A program made the position numbers and the translations under genes. Positions 9,096 to 17,726 of a stretch of DNA of 64,000 nucleotides are shown here, in pieces. The notes under the pieces are model-generated. The model was given only the letters and a program-made list of their open reading frames with translations. It was not told the origin of the DNA and searched no databases. How positions within the stretch are numbered: the first letter of the stretch is position 1; every line of letters begins with the position of its first letter. Origin of the DNA: CAYTGM01 sp964437365 (GTDB lineage: Bacteria; Sumerlaeota; Sumerlaeia; SLMS01); contig CAYTGM010000010.1 of assembly GCA_964437365.1 (NCBI GenBank), positions 62,001 through 126,000 on the forward strand, given 5' to 3'.

Positions 9096-10826
9096 TTAAA
9101 CAGGTTTCGGCAAGAGAGCCCCCGGGTTTTCTCGCGTTTCATAAGGCAGCCACATCCTCACATGTCCTCCGCCGAAGGGCCGATTGCCGATCTTAATGGA
9201 GCCGCCGTGCGCTTCTACGGTGCTGCGAACAATAGCGAGCCCCAGTCCTGTCCCGCCTTTTTTCTGAGTATAGAACGAGTTCGAAGACTTTTGCAGATCC
9301 TCATCGGAAAAACCGGGACCATTATCAAGGACAGAGATCTCCACTCCTTCTTCCCCCTCATCATTTCTTGCGTGGCACGTCTTCAGGCGAATTCTTCCAC
9401 TGGTGTTTTCTCCGAGAGCTTCCAGTGAGTTCCTTGCCAGATTAAATAAGGCTTCTTCAAACCTGGCGATATCAATTTTCACAACTGGCAGGCTCTCTTC
9501 GATCTCACCCTCAATAACGATAGGCAAGAGCGTATCCCCCATATCACGTCCCGCTGTGAGCTCCAGTCTTAATACACTCACACACCTCCTGACAATATCG
9601 TTGAGGTTCGCTTCTTCCAGATAGAGAGACGGCTCTCGCGTTGATTTCAGAAATTCTTTAATCCGTCTGTCTATATTATCGATCTCTTCTTGAATGACAT
9701 CAATATAGCGAAGAAAGTTTTCCTGTTCTGGAAAATCAGGATTGGCTTCCATCTTCTCGCGCATCATCTGCGTATACCCCTTAATAGGGCCGAGAGGGTT
9801 CTTAATTTCATGGGCCACGCGAGCCGAGACTTCTCCAACCATGGAAAGTCGCTCGGCATGGCGGAGCCTCTCTCTTGCTTCCCTGAGTTCATGGCGAGTC
9901 TCATCAACAACTTTCCTGTATTCATGAGCTCGTTGGAAGATAAGTTTATCAAAAGCCTTTTCGACAAACCTTACTCTTGCGATCAGCAAAAGCAGCAACG
10001 TCGCGGAGAGGATAAACCAGGCAGCTGTTCTCTCAAGAACGATTCTCCCCTGGACGTATATATAGAATTGAAAAAGTAGATTCACCAGAATGAAAGCGAC
10101 AAGAATCGCAATCAGGTAATAGACCAGACGGTTTAAAGTCTTGGGATTACGAATCTCTTCCTGGCGTAGAACGACAAGAAGACCAACTTGAGCCATAATA
10201 ACAAGAATGAAACTGGGTGAGGGAATAATCGTGGGTGCTCCTTCGGCAGAAGAAACCCAGAAAAGGCTCGCGAAAAAAATCGGCCCAACGATTGTTGCTA
10301 CAAGATGCTTGGAAGCGTTCTGTTCAGGTCCTGTTGATGTATAATACCTGACACTCTGAATCGCAACCGACCCAAAAACGAGGAGCGCCAGATAAATAAA
10401 CGTAATTCGACGAGTCAGGTTGGCCAACGTTAGGGACTCTGTTGTATAGCTGTAACTGAACAGGAGCTGAACCCTCGGGTCACTGTAGTCCTCAAGAAGG
10501 GTCAAGATAAAGGCCGGAGCAAAGAGCACGATCATCAAGACCGGCCCTCTTCCATATTCCCTCAGTGGATGCGGGCGAGTCAGGGCATAGTAGAGAAAGT
10601 TGGCCGGAATCAGCAGCCCAGCGAGATAAGGCAACGTCAACACCCAGGGCGATTCGTCACCGATGAATTGGAAAAGCGCCTGGCCGGATGCCCAGACAAG
10701 AAGGCAGACTGCATTGACAATAAGAAAGAAACCGGAGCGTGGCCGATCCTGCTGCCGCACGACGTAAAAGATGATCGTGAGGTTTAGAATAATAAGGGCG
10801 GCTGCCGGAATCAGGCTCAGTTGCAC
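9096..10826 (-). CDS. Orphan sensor histidine kinase with 7TM-type N-terminus
   Basis: This 576-residue membrane kinase has about eight helices in residues 1-290, resembling the 7TM sensor region of histidine kinases, and a short coiled linker. The HisKA domain has its H-box at ARVAHEIKNPLG (phosphoacceptor His339). The HATPase domain shows an N-box (NLARNSLEALGEN), a G1 box (LDNGPGFSD) and a G2 box (GGTGLGLAIV). The GTG start has a strong AAGGAG six bases upstream. No response regulator or receiver domain is near, so its partner is elsewhere. The ligand is probably sensed within or at the membrane. Confidence 0.9.
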   Translation of the reverse strand: MQLSLIPAAALIILNLTIIFYVVRQQDRPRSGFFLIVNAVCLLVWASGQALFQFIGDESPWVLTLPYLAGLLIPANFLYYALTRPHPLREYGRGPVLMIVLFAPAFILTLLEDYSDPRVQLLFSYSYTTESLTLANLTRRITFIYLALLVFGSVAIQSVRYYTSTGPEQNASKHLVATIVGPIFFASLFWVSSAEGAPTIIPSPSFILVIMAQVGLLVVLRQEEIRNPKTLNRLVYYLIAILVAFILVNLLFQFYIYVQGRIVLERTAAWFILSATLLLLLIARVRFVEKAFDKLIFQRAHEYRKVVDETRHELREARERLRHAERLSMVGEVSARVAHEIKNPLGPIKGYTQMMREKMEANPDFPEQENFLRYIDVIQEEIDNIDRRIKEFLKSTREPSLYLEEANLNDIVRRCVSVLRLELTAGRDMGDTLLPIVIEGEIEESLPVVKIDIARFEEALFNLARNSLEALGENTSGRIRLKTCHARNDEGEEGVEISVLDNGPGFSDEDLQKSSNSFYTQKKGGTGLGLAIVRSTVEAHGGSIKIGNRPFGGGHVRMWLPYETRENPGALLPKPV

Positions 10827-10967
10827 ACCAGGTCTCCTTCTTTGATCGCACGTTTGTTCAAAAGCCCTTCAAAGGCAAGTAAGAAGGTTTCTAAGGGCAC
10901 GGTTGAACCGGACAAGGTATCGAAACGGTCCATTCGTCAGGGAAAACTGGAATAAATCATGTAGGGG

Positions 10968-10996
10968 TTGCACTCTCGGTTCGGCTTTCCATGATT
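10968..10996 (+). promoter_or_regulatory. Putative promoter of the isocitrate dehydrogenase gene
   Basis: TTGCAC (10968-10973) is followed after 16-17 bases by CATGAT/ATGATT in the 207-base divergent region before the dehydrogenase start at 11034. The -35 is fair and the -10 is weak. Confidence 0.3.
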
Positions 10997-11033
10997 CGAA
11001 CCATCAGCTTCTTGGAAAAGGTCATTTGTCATA

Positions 11034-12506
11034 ATGAGTGAAACATCTGCGAACAAGAAAGTCCCTGTAACCGTTGCCTATGGTGACGGCATTGGCCCGG
11101 AGATCATGGAGGCAACCTTGAAGATCCTCGATGCAGCCGGAGCCCAGATCGAAAAAGACATTATCGAGATTGGGGAGAAGAAATACCTGGAAGGTCTCAC
11201 CTCGGGCATCGCACCTGAAGCGTGGGATTCTCTGCGCCGAACAAAAGTCTTCCTCAAGGCCCCCATCACAACTCCTCAAGGTGGTGGTTATAAGAGCCTC
11301 AATGTAACGATTAGAAAGTCTCTTGGTCTCTTCGCCAACGTTCGACCCTGCACAACTCTTCACCCTTTCATTGAGAGTCTTCATCCCGATATGGATGTAG
11401 TGATCGTCCGCGAAAATGAAGAGGACACTTATGCCGGTATCGAGCATCGCCAGACGGATCAGGTTTTTCAATGCCTCAAGCTGATCACACGTCCCGGCTG
11501 TGAGAAGATCGTACGCTACGCATTTGAGTACGCACGAAAGAACGGACGCAAAAAAGTTTCTGTCTTTGTCAAAGACAACATCATGAAACTCACTGATGGT
11601 ATTTTCCACGATGTCTATAAAGAAATTGGCAAAGAGTATCCCGACATCGAGAAAGAATCATGGATTGTAGATATCGGTGCCGCTCGCTTAGCTGCGAGTC
11701 CTGAGATCTTCGACGTCATTGTGATGCCTAACCTTTACGGTGATATCATGTCAGATATCGCGGCTCAGCTGACAGGTTCCGTTGGGCTCGGGCCATCAGC
11801 CAATATCGGTCAGCATGTTTCCATGTTCGAAGCGATACATGGTTCTGCACCAGACATTGCCGGCCAGGGGAAAGCGAACCCTTCGGGACTTCTGCTTGCC
11901 TCAGTGATGATGCTTGTTCACATCGGACAGCAGGATGTGGCGACGAAGATTCACAACGCCTGGAGCAAGACCATCGAAGAAGGCCTCCACACACCTGACG
12001 TTTTTGATAAAAAGACATCGAAGAAGATGGTTTCCACAGCCGAGTTCACCGAAGCTGTCATCAGCAACCTCGGACAGGAACCTTCAACTCTCAAACCTGT
12101 GAAGTACGAAGCAACGGGCGACTCTGTCAACAATGAGATTCGGATTACCGAACGCCCACCGGCGAAGAAAGATCTCGTCGGTATAGATGTCTTTCTCGAC
12201 TGGAACGACGGGAAACCCGATAAGCTTGGCGAGCATCTTTCCAAAGCCAACGGGGAAGGGCTTGAGCTGATCATGATCACAAACCGTGGTGTAAAGGTCT
12301 GGCCCGAAGGAATGCCCGAAACTTTCTGTACCGATCACTGGCGTTGCCGTTTTCTTGCAACAGACAAGAGCAACCCGATCGTTACTCACGACCAGATTAT
12401 TTCCCTGCTGAAGCGTGTGAATGACCTGGGCCTTGACTTTATTAAAACCGAACACCTCTGCAACTTTGATGGAAAGCCAGGGTATTCACTGGGACAGGGA
12501 CAGTAA
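11034..12506 (+). CDS. icd: Isocitrate dehydrogenase, Thermus-type, with NAD-type cofactor residues
   Basis: This 490-residue TCA-cycle enzyme oxidatively decarboxylates isocitrate to 2-oxoglutarate. It matches the long Thermus-type subfamily: the usual dehydrogenase core (YGDGIGPEIME; SLNVTIRKSLGLFANVRP; RENEEDTYAGIEH; KDNIMKLTDG), then an extra C-terminal domain of about 130 residues starting VGIDVFLDWND. The cofactor site reads HGSAPDIAGQ with Asp274-Ile275. NADP enzymes carry Lys-Tyr here, and NAD-dependent isopropylmalate or isocitrate dehydrogenases carry Asp-Ile, so NAD use is predicted although the Thermus relative is NADP-dependent. It may be co-transcribed with the ligase gene 30 bases downstream. 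Confidence 0.9.
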   Translation: MSETSANKKVPVTVAYGDGIGPEIMEATLKILDAAGAQIEKDIIEIGEKKYLEGLTSGIAPEAWDSLRRTKVFLKAPITTPQGGGYKSLNVTIRKSLGLFANVRPCTTLHPFIESLHPDMDVVIVRENEEDTYAGIEHRQTDQVFQCLKLITRPGCEKIVRYAFEYARKNGRKKVSVFVKDNIMKLTDGIFHDVYKEIGKEYPDIEKESWIVDIGAARLAASPEIFDVIVMPNLYGDIMSDIAAQLTGSVGLGPSANIGQHVSMFEAIHGSAPDIAGQGKANPSGLLLASVMMLVHIGQQDVATKIHNAWSKTIEEGLHTPDVFDKKTSKKMVSTAEFTEAVISNLGQEPSTLKPVKYEATGDSVNNEIRITERPPAKKDLVGIDVFLDWNDGKPDKLGEHLSKANGEGLELIMITNRGVKVWPEGMPETFCTDHWRCRFLATDKSNPIVTHDQIISLLKRVNDLGLDFIKTEHLCNFDGKPGYSLGQGQ

Positions 12507-12536
12507 TACCAACCAACCATTCCTCAAAGGCGCAAC

Positions 12537-14447
12537 ATGCCCGAAGCGAATTCAAATGAACAACGAACAGCCTCCCTGATTATTCATGGGGGGCTGTTGT
12601 TATTTGGGTTCTCTCTTATCTATCCCGTCATGGCTTATCCTGCTTTGAGCCTTCTGACGTTTTCGGGACTGGCCCTCCTCTTTCTGATAGGAACTTTCTC
12701 CGTTACGGACATATCGAGGAAAAGGATCTACCTTCTCACCTTCCCCGCTGTCTGGATCATCTATCACCTTTTCGCCTACGTGAATGCTCCGGTGACCGCA
12801 TTTAGTCGTGACCCGCTATACATCCTGATATTTGGGCAGATGTTTTTTCTTTTGTTCTTACTCCCAATGTTTCTGGGAGAGAAGTTCGCACAGTCTCATC
12901 GCCACATTTTATATACACGTGCGCTACTGATTCTTATAGTGTTCGTCACACTGGAATCTTTGTTTGGAATCTATCAGGTTTTCGGCCCTGCATCCATGCC
13001 GGGGACTTTTGCAGAAATGGAGAAGACCCTTCTCTCTTCAACAGATATCGATGTGCGTCTTAAAGAGGGACTCCTTCACGCTGCACGTGAATCCCGAGCA
13101 ACTGCAACTCTTGGCGCTCCCAATATCTTTGCGACATTCTGCGCAGCAGCAATACCATTGATTCTGGGATTCCTTGCCAGCTCGAAGAAACTCAATCAAA
13201 GACTAGCCTTGTCAGGTTCATTGTTATGCATCATTTTTGCACTCTTCTTGAGCGGGTCTAACGGAGGAATTCTGGCAGGGGCCTTTGGATTCTCGGCATT
13301 CTTTCTCTTTTTTGTCTTTAAGTATATATCCAGGAAGCAGGCATGGGGAATTCTGGCCGCTGCTGCACTCATCTTCGGTGTAGCCTTGATAGCCCTGGTG
13401 TTTGCAGCAAAATCAACAGAGGGTACTGGTACGCGCTGGCTGAATTCATCGGGTGTTGAACAACGTTTCCTCTACTGGCAAACAGCTTCTAAAGTTTTCT
13501 TGCAGTCGCCAGTAACTGGTGAAGGTCTGGGAGCATATGAGGTTGAATATACCTTGTTTCGTTCCCCAGGGGCCAACGAAACAAAGCATCCTCACAGTTG
13601 GCTCTTTCGCTATCTGGCGGAATTGGGGATCATTGGGCTCGCTCTTTTTCTGCTATTTATTGGATGTATAGTATATACGGCTTTCAAGAAAACTGTTGAA
13701 CTCTCGAAGGGCGACTCAAAAGACTCCTTCTTTTCGTTCTGTGGCCTGCTTGCTGCAGTTTTGGCACTCCTCTTTCACGGGCTGATTGAATACACCTTCG
13801 GCTTTGCTGAATCTTTCATGCTTTTCTGGATCCTGACCGGCATTCTTGGGGCCTCGATCCTGGGAAATACTGTCTACCAGAAACAAGACCTCTTACCTGC
13901 GAGACCCGTATTTCTTGTCTATCTGCTTCTCTTTGTTCTTATAACAAATTTCCTTGGTGGGATTCCTTCCATCCGAGCGAAAACTCAGCTGGAGAAAATT
14001 GAAGGGATGGCATATAGTCGTGCTCCTCTGGAGGAAATCCTGGAAGAATCCGAGCTGTTTGTTGAATCAGATCCATCGAACCCCAAAGCCTACGAGAACC
14101 GCGGCTATTACCGGCAGGTTGCGAGATGGGAGGGAGCGCTGGAAGACTTTCAAAAAGCCGCCGAACTCAATCCTTACTCAGCTCTTTATTCAGAACGCAT
14201 CTCAAGGTATCATGAAAATCAAGGTGATATCGACGCCGCGATCGCAGCACAAATCGAAGCAACACAAAAGCACCCTTTGGATCTTGGCCATCAACTTCGT
14301 CTTGTTCAGCTATATCTGGCATCAGGCGAAAAAGAAAATGCTGTGAAAGCACTTGAACAGGCGGCGTCTTTGAAGGCAACATCAACAGAGGAGCGAGAGC
14401 TACAGACTTTCCTGGAACGACAGCTCATTGGAACAGATCAGCAGTAA
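12537..14447 (+). CDS. O-antigen ligase/polymerase-like membrane protein with C-terminal TPRs
   Basis: This 636-residue protein has about 12 membrane helices in residues 15-490 and a soluble C-terminal TPR region (about 510-636; SNPKAYENRGYYRQVARWEGALEDF begins a repeat). The loop around GEGLGAYEVEYTLFRSPG with KHPHSWLFRYLAELG matches the large periplasmic loop of the Wzy/WaaL family. That family joins undecaprenyl-linked glycans to a growing chain or to lipid A, and some members instead modify proteins. The TPR tail suggests a protein partner or a chain-length role. AAGG lies upstream of the ATG. The stop lies 14 bases before the ATG of the next gene. Confidence 0.8.
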   Translation: MPEANSNEQRTASLIIHGGLLLFGFSLIYPVMAYPALSLLTFSGLALLFLIGTFSVTDISRKRIYLLTFPAVWIIYHLFAYVNAPVTAFSRDPLYILIFGQMFFLLFLLPMFLGEKFAQSHRHILYTRALLILIVFVTLESLFGIYQVFGPASMPGTFAEMEKTLLSSTDIDVRLKEGLLHAARESRATATLGAPNIFATFCAAAIPLILGFLASSKKLNQRLALSGSLLCIIFALFLSGSNGGILAGAFGFSAFFLFFVFKYISRKQAWGILAAAALIFGVALIALVFAAKSTEGTGTRWLNSSGVEQRFLYWQTASKVFLQSPVTGEGLGAYEVEYTLFRSPGANETKHPHSWLFRYLAELGIIGLALFLLFIGCIVYTAFKKTVELSKGDSKDSFFSFCGLLAAVLALLFHGLIEYTFGFAESFMLFWILTGILGASILGNTVYQKQDLLPARPVFLVYLLLFVLITNFLGGIPSIRAKTQLEKIEGMAYSRAPLEEILEESELFVESDPSNPKAYENRGYYRQVARWEGALEDFQKAAELNPYSALYSERISRYHENQGDIDAAIAAQIEATQKHPLDLGHQLRLVQLYLASGEKENAVKALEQAASLKATSTEERELQTFLERQLIGTDQQ

Positions 14448-14460
14448 CGAACCAAAAGAA

Positions 14461-15204
14461 ATGCACGCCGAAGAAATGCGGCGATTACTGGCCGATGCTC
14501 TCGAGCGTCCCGTCTATCTCAAAATAAATCAGAATTCACACAACATGATATCCGCCAAGAGGGATGGTACTGGCCCTGGTATTCGCGTCAGCCTCCACTT
14601 CATGTTCTTAAAGGCGGACAAGCGCGCTCTCAAAGCGCTCATTCAGTTCCTTAAGAACCCAACACCTCGTTCTCGCGGAATTATTCGTGACTATATCGCT
14701 GATCACGATGACCTGATTGGTAAAGGGTCAAAGCCTACTTCCAGTCGACGTATCAAAGGAACACCGGTCGGCAAGACCTATCATCTTTTGGAAAGAGCCC
14801 GTCATCTCAACGAGAGCTGTTTCGACGGCCAACTTGAGTATCGGATTATCTGGGGACGCAATGTGCGGGTAAACGGTAGACAGCGTCATGTCACGTTGGG
14901 AACCTGGAATCCTCGCCAGAAGATTATCCGGATCCATCCAATGCTGGACTCGGAGAGCGTTCCCCTTTACTACCTTGATTTCGTTATTTTTCATGAGATG
15001 ACCCACATCGCTGTCCCTTCGAGTCAATCAAGCTCCGGTCGTGCTGTGCATCACAGCGCGGAGTTCTATAAAATTGAACGTTCTTATCCTCTCTATTCCA
15101 TGGCGATGGCCTGGGAGAAGAAGTGGCTTCCAAAACTCATCAGCGCCTGGAACCAGGGAAAACCTCTCTCCGTGAAATCGAACGACTTCTTTCCGCTTAG
15201 TTAA
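14461..15204 (+). CDS. SprT-like zinc metallopeptidase
   Basis: This 247-residue (from the ATG) cytoplasmic protein carries FHEMTH, an HExxH zinc motif at residues 178-182, and then HHSAEFYKIE, which supplies a third histidine. This is the arrangement of SprT/WSS1-type minigluzincins. The N-terminal half is basic and unrecognised. An in-frame TTG at 14428 would add 11 residues and overlap the upstream gene by 20 bases. Neither start has a strong ribosome site, and ATG is preferred on codon grounds. The substrate is unknown; relatives act on DNA-protein crosslinks or unknown targets. Confidence 0.72.
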   Translation: MHAEEMRRLLADALERPVYLKINQNSHNMISAKRDGTGPGIRVSLHFMFLKADKRALKALIQFLKNPTPRSRGIIRDYIADHDDLIGKGSKPTSSRRIKGTPVGKTYHLLERARHLNESCFDGQLEYRIIWGRNVRVNGRQRHVTLGTWNPRQKIIRIHPMLDSESVPLYYLDFVIFHEMTHIAVPSSQSSSGRAVHHSAEFYKIERSYPLYSMAMAWEKKWLPKLISAWNQGKPLSVKSNDFFPLS

Positions 15205-15242
15205 ACGATACACTCGTTCCAATTTCTTCCGAAAATTAGCAT

Positions 15243-15270
15243 TTTAAACATATTTCGCTCGCATTATGAT
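15243..15270 (+). promoter_or_regulatory. Putative promoter of the STAS gene
   Basis: TTTAAA (15243-15248), a 16-base spacer and TATGAT (15265-15270, five of six consensus bases) lie in an AT-rich 122-base gap. The start codon is 57 bases further on. Confidence 0.4.
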
Positions 15271-15326
15271 CTCGAATTCCCTCATGACTCTCCTGAGAGA
15301 AAACTAATTCATTTAGAATCACTATA

Positions 15327-15644
15327 ATGATGACTTCTGATTCGAATAAATTGACGATTCAAGTCGGGCTGCAGGCTCATGAGGATCTCCTGAGGCTGGC
15401 AGACGAAGTGAATCATGACCCAAAGTTTGACCAGCTGGAAACTCTGGAGCTGGATCTAAATCAGGTAAAGTTTGGGGACTCCTCCTTTCTTGGGGCTCTT
15501 CTGAAGATCGAAATGTCGCTCGCAGAAAAAGGAGTGAAACTGAAACTCAATAACGTTCACCGCAATGCTCAGGATGTTCTCCGGTACACCTCTCTCAGAC
15601 AGCTTCTGGCTCCCAACAATAACGAAGAATCACCCGACCACTGA
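15327..15644 (+). CDS. STAS-domain protein (anti-sigma antagonist-like)
   Basis: This 105-residue protein fits a single STAS domain. A central strand LETLELDLNQVKFGDSSFLG is followed by a helix and by GVKLKLNNVHRNAQDVLRYTSL. The serine pair in GDSSFLG sits where antagonists such as SpoIIAA carry the phosphorylated serine. No anti-sigma kinase is adjacent. The start could be the first or second ATG (15327 or 15330), and neither has a clear ribosome site. Stand-alone STAS proteins can also serve lipid-transport or scaffold roles, so the regulatory role is inference. Confidence 0.7.
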   Translation: MMTSDSNKLTIQVGLQAHEDLLRLADEVNHDPKFDQLETLELDLNQVKFGDSSFLGALLKIEMSLAEKGVKLKLNNVHRNAQDVLRYTSLRQLLAPNNNEESPDH

Positions 15645-15658
15645 GCTGCTCTTCCCCC

Positions 15659-16273
15659 ATGCTGATAAACCGTATAGCTCTGACACTCCTCGCGGCGGGC
15701 AGATCAGCGCGCATGGAAACCCAGAAGGGGCTGCTTGAACTGAATGGACGAAGCGTTCTTCACCATATTGTACAGCAACTCAGATCAATCAAAGCTTCCC
15801 AAAGAATTTATGTACTTTCCTCTGCTCTGAACACCCACCTGACAACCGAAGCTACAGAGCGAAAGATTATTAACAGGGAACCAGAGAAAGGGCAACTCTA
15901 CTCACTTCAGCTCTCTTTGAGAAAACTTCAGGAAGAGAAGAAGGTCGAAGGAACGTTTTTGTATCTCCTCGATTCTCCCCTCGAGCTTCCAGAGAAGACC
16001 GCCTGCCTCATCGAATATGTCCAGAGAGATCCCGACCTTGTGTATATCGCGTCGTATGAGGACCAACCGGGACATCCCGTCTGGATTCCTTCAGCGCTTT
16101 TTCCGGCCATCCTGGAGTGGGATGGACCCCAAGGGCTCCGCGGTTTCTTTGAAACGTTACAAAACAATAAAATCAAACAGATTGAAACAGGGCTTCCCTC
16201 AGCGCTGCACGATATGGATACTCCCAGGGAATACGAACAACTGCTTCAGTACCTGAAAGAAAAGAGACCATAG
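15659..16273 (+). CDS. MobA-like nucleotidyltransferase
   Basis: This 204-residue protein has the NTP-transferase signature LLAAGRSARMETQKGLLELNG near the N-terminus and PGHPVWIPSALFPAIL, the GHP motif of the MobA/MocA group (molybdopterin cytidylyl- or guanylyltransferases). Between them, LYLLDSPLELPE replaces the usual Asp-Gln-Pro metal and substrate motif of that group (MxxDQP), with SPLE in its place. No molybdenum cofactor genes are near, so the substrate may be another nucleotide-activated compound. It starts 14 bases after the STAS gene and ends three bases before the next ATG, so the three form an operon. Confidence 0.68.
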   Translation: MLINRIALTLLAAGRSARMETQKGLLELNGRSVLHHIVQQLRSIKASQRIYVLSSALNTHLTTEATERKIINREPEKGQLYSLQLSLRKLQEEKKVEGTFLYLLDSPLELPEKTACLIEYVQRDPDLVYIASYEDQPGHPVWIPSALFPAILEWDGPQGLRGFFETLQNNKIKQIETGLPSALHDMDTPREYEQLLQYLKEKRP

Positions 16274-16276
16274 CGT

Positions 16277-16618
16277 ATGACTCCGGCAAACGAGCCGAAT
16301 AAACCAGGCCGACTCGAGCTCTTCAGTTTCTACTATCTCGGATTCAACCCCGAGGGCACCTACAAATTCGCCAACGCCCATCATGTAGCTCGATATTATA
16401 AGGTCAGCTCTGATGCGGTTCTCCGATGGCTGGATGAGTACGACCTGTCGAGTTCCCGCCTTCTTCATCTTCAATATGAGCTTTCAAGAGCTCAGACCGA
16501 TCTTCAGCTGGAGGCCGACGAATTAACTCCCGAGGAGATCTTGGAGCGCGCCCGGGAGATTCTCGACGAGGTAGACGAAGCAACTCCGGGTCGGAAACCG
16601 TGGGAAGATAAAGACTAG
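16277..16618 (+). CDS. Small soluble protein of unknown function
   Basis: This 113-residue protein is not recognised. The first half has YKFANAHHVARYYKVSSDAVLRWL, which could form a helix-turn-helix-like fold. The second half is a highly charged helix rich in Glu and Arg (LTPEEILERAREILDEVDEA). No signal peptide or membrane segment is seen. It starts three bases after the nucleotidyltransferase stop and closes that operon before the long hairpin-rich gap. Confidence 0.6.
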   Translation: MTPANEPNKPGRLELFSFYYLGFNPEGTYKFANAHHVARYYKVSSDAVLRWLDEYDLSSSRLLHLQYELSRAQTDLQLEADELTPEEILERAREILDEVDEATPGRKPWEDKD

Positions 16619-16881
16619 TCAAATTACTTTGGAAACGGGGTTGAGGGCTCCAAACCGAGTGTACGACCTCATGTCGAGGTCTGTCCGATGTGTGACGGAC
16701 GTCTCGAGTCGTAGGTAAGACGTAGATAAGACGTCGGACAGATGTACGTCATCGGGTGAGGAAGATCTGGATGGAGATTTTTCCTGGGAGCGCCGAACGC
16801 CGATTCGGTCGTCGTTATGATCAGTTGACCTCGGGTAGGCGGCGCGACGAGTCGCTTGCCAACCGCGAGGCTATGAGTATC

Positions 16882-16898
16882 GAAGTGCTCTGCACTTC
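16882..16898. repeat. 7-3-7 hairpin
   Basis: GAAGTGC, loop TCT, GCACTTC: a perfect 7-bp stem with a 3-base loop in the non-coding region. Confidence 0.6.
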
Positions 16899-17127
16899 TT
16901 TCTCTAGCTAAGATTACTGTCAGTAGAGATCTCACAGTCGAATACTTAACAATAAGATTCGTGGTCGTGGTCGTGATCAGCGAAGCGGTGATCGAAGAAG
17001 TAACTTGGTTTGAGACCGATCACGAACCCCGGCCATGCCTAATCACGATATGAGAGAAGATCTCTTAGAGCTGGTTATGACTCGGATGCATCCTCCAGTA
17101 AGCGCGGAGCGTTTTCGACAACAGTAG

Positions 17128-17162
17128 CCTCGGGTTGGGAAGCACAGCGACCCTACCCGAGG
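17128..17162. repeat. Long GC-rich hairpin
   Basis: CCTCGGGT (17128-17135) pairs with ACCCGAGG (17155-17162). After one T:T mismatch, GGG (17137-17139) pairs with CCC (17151-17153). Eleven pairs surround an 11-base loop. No T-run follows, so it is not an obvious terminator. Confidence 0.6.
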
Positions 17163-17182
17163 TCCGCTGCCCACGATGAATA

Positions 17183-17199
17183 GAACGACAGCGTCGTTC
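17183..17199. repeat. 7-3-7 hairpin
   Basis: GAACGAC, loop AGC, GTCGTTC: a perfect stem with the same 7-3-7 layout as its neighbours but unrelated sequence. Confidence 0.6.
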
Positions 17200-17308
17200 G
17201 ACACAGACCCTCATGAGGTGATCCTCGTGGATCCGTGTGGATCCGTCCCAATGAACCTTCCACGTTGAGAAACCGTTGAAACGGTTCTCCAAATTCCGCA
17301 TCAGTCAA

Positions 17309-17329
17309 CCTCAGGTTCAAAACCTGAGG
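17309..17329. repeat. 9-3-9 hairpin
   Basis: CCTCAGGTT (17309-17317), loop CAA, AACCTGAGG (17321-17329): a perfect 9-bp stem. A second one, AACCGTT-GA-AACGGTT, lies 22 bases before it at 17271-17286. Confidence 0.6.
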
Positions 17330-17416
17330 CCTACGGTAAAGCCTCGCGACATTTCGGAAGAGGACTCCAATTTAACAATCTCTGCGCCCCTGCGCCGCCG
17401 CGCGAGATCATTTGTT

Positions 17417-17433
17417 CCGCTCCGCTGGAGCGG
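17417..17433. repeat. 7-3-7 hairpin
   Basis: CCGCTCC, loop GCT, GGAGCGG: a perfect 7-bp stem. It is followed by TATATATTAATGA, similar to the bases after the second copy of the covarying hairpin at 58681. Confidence 0.6.
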
Positions 17434-17494
17434 TATATATTAATGAACTCTACCCAGGGTCGTGGGCAGAGCCCTTACCCCGGACAACTCGCTC

Positions 17495-17511
17495 TGGTCC
17501 CTCTGGGACCA
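17495..17511. repeat. 7-3-7 hairpin
   Basis: TGGTCCC, loop TCT, GGGACCA: a perfect stem 61 bases after the preceding 7-3-7 hairpin. Confidence 0.6.
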
Positions 17512-17560
17512 ATGACAAAAAAAACGTTCATTCGTGAATCGCAAATCACCAATAACCCAT

Positions 17561-17627
17561 ACCGCGGCAGCGGTTGCAGGCCATAGCCCACAGTTGCCAA
17601 GCTTTGCGAAGGCTACTGTGGGTCATG
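17561..17627. repeat. Covarying double-hairpin element, copy 1
   Basis: A first hairpin ACCGC-GGCA-GCGGT (17561-17574) is followed by a larger one: CCCACAGT (17587-17594) and GCC pair with GGC and ACTGTGGG (17615-17622). The same two-hairpin design, with changed stem bases, occurs at 58619-58680. Confidence 0.7.
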
Positions 17628-17677
17628 CGTCAAGCATCTCATTTATCAAGAAGCGACTCGTTGTCTATTCCGTGCGG

Positions 17678-17726
17678 GTGAGCAAGCAAGGCTAGCTCGT
17701 GACAGAGCTGCAGTAAGACTGCAGCA
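17678..17726. repeat. REP-like double hairpin, copy A
   Basis: A 49-base unit starts GTGAGC and ends TGCAGCA. The first stem is GAGC/GCTC (17680-17683 with 17695-17698). The second is GCTGCAG (17707-17713) with CTGCAGC (17719-17725). It aligns without gaps to the 49-base unit at 60742-60790 beside the RAYT transposase gene. It lies 40 bases past the valS stop and could also end that transcript. Confidence 0.7.

Noticed and set aside
16669..17301. Two minus-strand frames of 88 and 78 codons in the long gap
   Set aside because: Translations are Arg/Ser-rich without a recognisable fold, no ribosome site precedes them, and they run through hairpins.
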